DNA from: Bradyrhizobium sp. SZCCT0153
Lineage (GTDB): Bacteria; Pseudomonadota; Alphaproteobacteria; Rhizobiales; Xanthobacteraceae
Direction of reading: 5' to 3'
Assembly: GCF_018129995.1 (NCBI RefSeq)
Contig: NZ_JAFCKS010000001.1
Location: 841,001 to 905,000 of the forward strand
Length of the DNA stretch: 64,000 nt
Shown here: positions 63,082 through 64,000 of the stretch, in pieces
Layout: the number at the start of each line of letters is the position of its first letter
How positions within the stretch are numbered: the first letter of the stretch is position 1
Program-made: the position numbers and the translations under genes
The notes under the pieces: generated by a model
What the model saw: only the letters and a program-made list of their open reading frames with translations
What the model was told of the DNA's origin: nothing
Databases searched by the model: none

Positions 63082-64000
63082 TCAGTGGCCGCCGTCGGCA
63101 GGCGCTGCCGCGGCGATGGTGGTTGAATTGTCGCCGCCGGCCGCAGGCGCGCCGCCGCCGTTGACGGCGGTCTGCAAGTCGGACTGGGCGAGGAAGAACT
63201 TCTGCCTGGCATCGATCGCGCCGCGCAGCGATGCGAGGCGCTGTCGTGCCTCGGTGAGCAGCGCGAAGATATCGACCTGCATGCTGGAGAAGCGGAGCTG
63301 CATCTCCTCGGTGATGATCTTGCGCAGCGGCAGGATCTCGCGCTGGTAGTGGCTCGCGATATCGTAGCTGGAGCGATAGACCCGATAGGCATCGCGCGCT
63401 TCCGAGCGGACGTTCACGGCGCGCTCGGTCAGACGATTGAAGGCGAGGTTGTAGGTCTCTGCTGCCTGCCGCACCCGAACCTCGCCGCCGTCGAAGATCG
63501 GGATCTGGAACTGCACGTCGAAGCCGCGTTCGCGGAACGGCGCTCCTTCCGGATCCTGGGTGCGGCGCGAGATCCCGGCGAGATCGAGCAGCGTCACGAA
63601 GCGCGTGGCCTCGGTGAGGTTCAGCGATTTCGCCAGCGCCGTCAATTCCAGCCGCGCGATCTGCAGGTCGATGCGATGGGCGACCGCGTCGGTTTCGATC
63701 GACGGCAATGCCCGCGGCCGGCGCGGCAGCGGCGGCATTTGATTGGGCAGGCGGAAGTCGAGGCCGCCGTCCCACAATCCCATCAGGCGCGCAAGCTTTT
63801 CGCGCGCGCTCGTCGCCGTCTGCCGCGCGGTCGCGAGGTCGGCGGTGGTTTCGGCGTAAAACACCTGCTCGCGGGCCTGGTCGAGCTTGTTGATCGAGCC
63901 GGTCTCGCCGAGCTTTACCGCGAGTTGTGCGGTCGATTCCGCCGTCGCCTTCGCGTCCGTCAGCAGCACCACCATCTCGTTGCCGGTCACGGCGCGGACA
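63082..64000 (-). CDS. TolC-family outer-membrane efflux protein (5' end outside window)
   Basis: C-terminal ~300 residues of a TolC-like protein; the N-terminus lies beyond the right edge. The helical pattern of the second TolC repeat is visible: 'LGETGSINKLDQAREQVFYAETTADLATA', 'KSLNLTEATRF', 'GFDVQFQIPIFDGGEVRVRQAAETYN', 'YHRYRSSYDIASHYQ'-type region and 'LFRFSSMQVDIFALLTEAR'-like end. The 'IPIFDGG' motif is standard. With a multicopper oxidase directly downstream it is probably the outer-membrane part of copper handling (CopB or CusC position). Confidence 0.85.
   Translation of the reverse strand, partial: VRAVTGNEMVVLLTDAKATAESTAQLAVKLGETGSINKLDQAREQVFYAETTADLATARQTATSAREKLARLMGLWDGGLDFRLPNQMPPLPRRPRALPSIETDAVAHRIDLQIARLELTALAKSLNLTEATRFVTLLDLAGISRRTQDPEGAPFRERGFDVQFQIPIFDGGEVRVRQAAETYNLAFNRLTERAVNVRSEARDAYRVYRSSYDIASHYQREILPLRKIITEEMQLRFSSMQVDIFALLTEARQRLASLRGAIDARQKFFLAQSDLQTAVNGGGAPAAGGDNSTTIAAAAPADGGH

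Overview
The window is a stretch of high-GC alphaproteobacterial chromosome, most likely Bradyrhizobium or a close Rhizobiales relative. The evidence is the CtrA/ChpT cell-cycle regulators next to flagellar genes, a DUF1134 (EipA-type) periplasmic protein, and several families of intergenic palindromic repeats of the kind scattered through Bradyrhizobium genomes. No phage, IS transposase, CRISPR array or rRNA was seen; there is one tRNA (Val, CAC). Genus assignment is from memory of such genomes, not from a search.

Layout. 1-8.0 kb: a catabolic block on the minus strand (TPP decarboxylase-like enzyme cut by the window edge, FAS1/MaoC-type hydratase, family III CoA-transferase, acyl-CoA dehydrogenase) with a divergent LysR regulator, then two tandem CYP153-like P450s. 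8.3-10.5 kb: DUF898 membrane protein and M48 protease. 10.5-13.9 kb: a three-gene minus-strand cluster (GTP-cyclohydrolase-II-like, DUF1688, uracil phosphoribosyltransferase-like) matching the URC uracil-catabolism linkage known from fungi and bacteria. It is preceded by a promoter and a leader that ends in an intrinsic terminator just before the first start codon, which looks like an attenuator. 14-26 kb: mixed housekeeping and hypothetical genes (threonine-synthase-like enzyme, methyltransferase, L,D-transpeptidase, ALS-like TPP enzyme, peroxiredoxin, animal-type haem peroxidase, GreA/B-like factor, small membrane proteins). 26.6-31.2 kb: a coupled manA / GT4-(alpha/alpha)6 fusion / GH130 unit, probably mannoside synthesis and turnover. 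31.7-35.4 kb: tRNA-Val, coiled-coil membrane protein, EipA-type protein, YHS protein, CysQ-like phosphatase.

35.5-47.7 kb is a cell-cycle and motility region: chpT, cheA(with receiver)-cheW-cheY-cheB-cheR, a yjfL-yjfM-yjfC-like amidoligase operon, ctrA, fliI and fliJ; flhA follows at 57.5-59.7 kb. CtrA-like boxes (TTAA-N7-TTAA type) lie upstream of flhA, cheA and fliI, and the ctrA upstream region holds six GANTC (CcrM) sites in 192 bases. 47.8-49.5 kb: ECF sigma factor with its anti-sigma factor. 49.5-54.5 kb is accessory in character: gene-poor, with a dispersed ~60-base repeat, small hypothetical proteins and a caspase-like (orthocaspase) secreted protein. 54.5-57.2 kb: AraC regulator, NDH-2-like flavoprotein, small membrane protein. 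60.9-64 kb: periplasmic copper-handling operon (TolC-type protein cut by the edge, multicopper oxidase, cupredoxin, CusF-like).

Start codons were chosen by ribosome-binding sites and family alignment from memory; no database search was possible.
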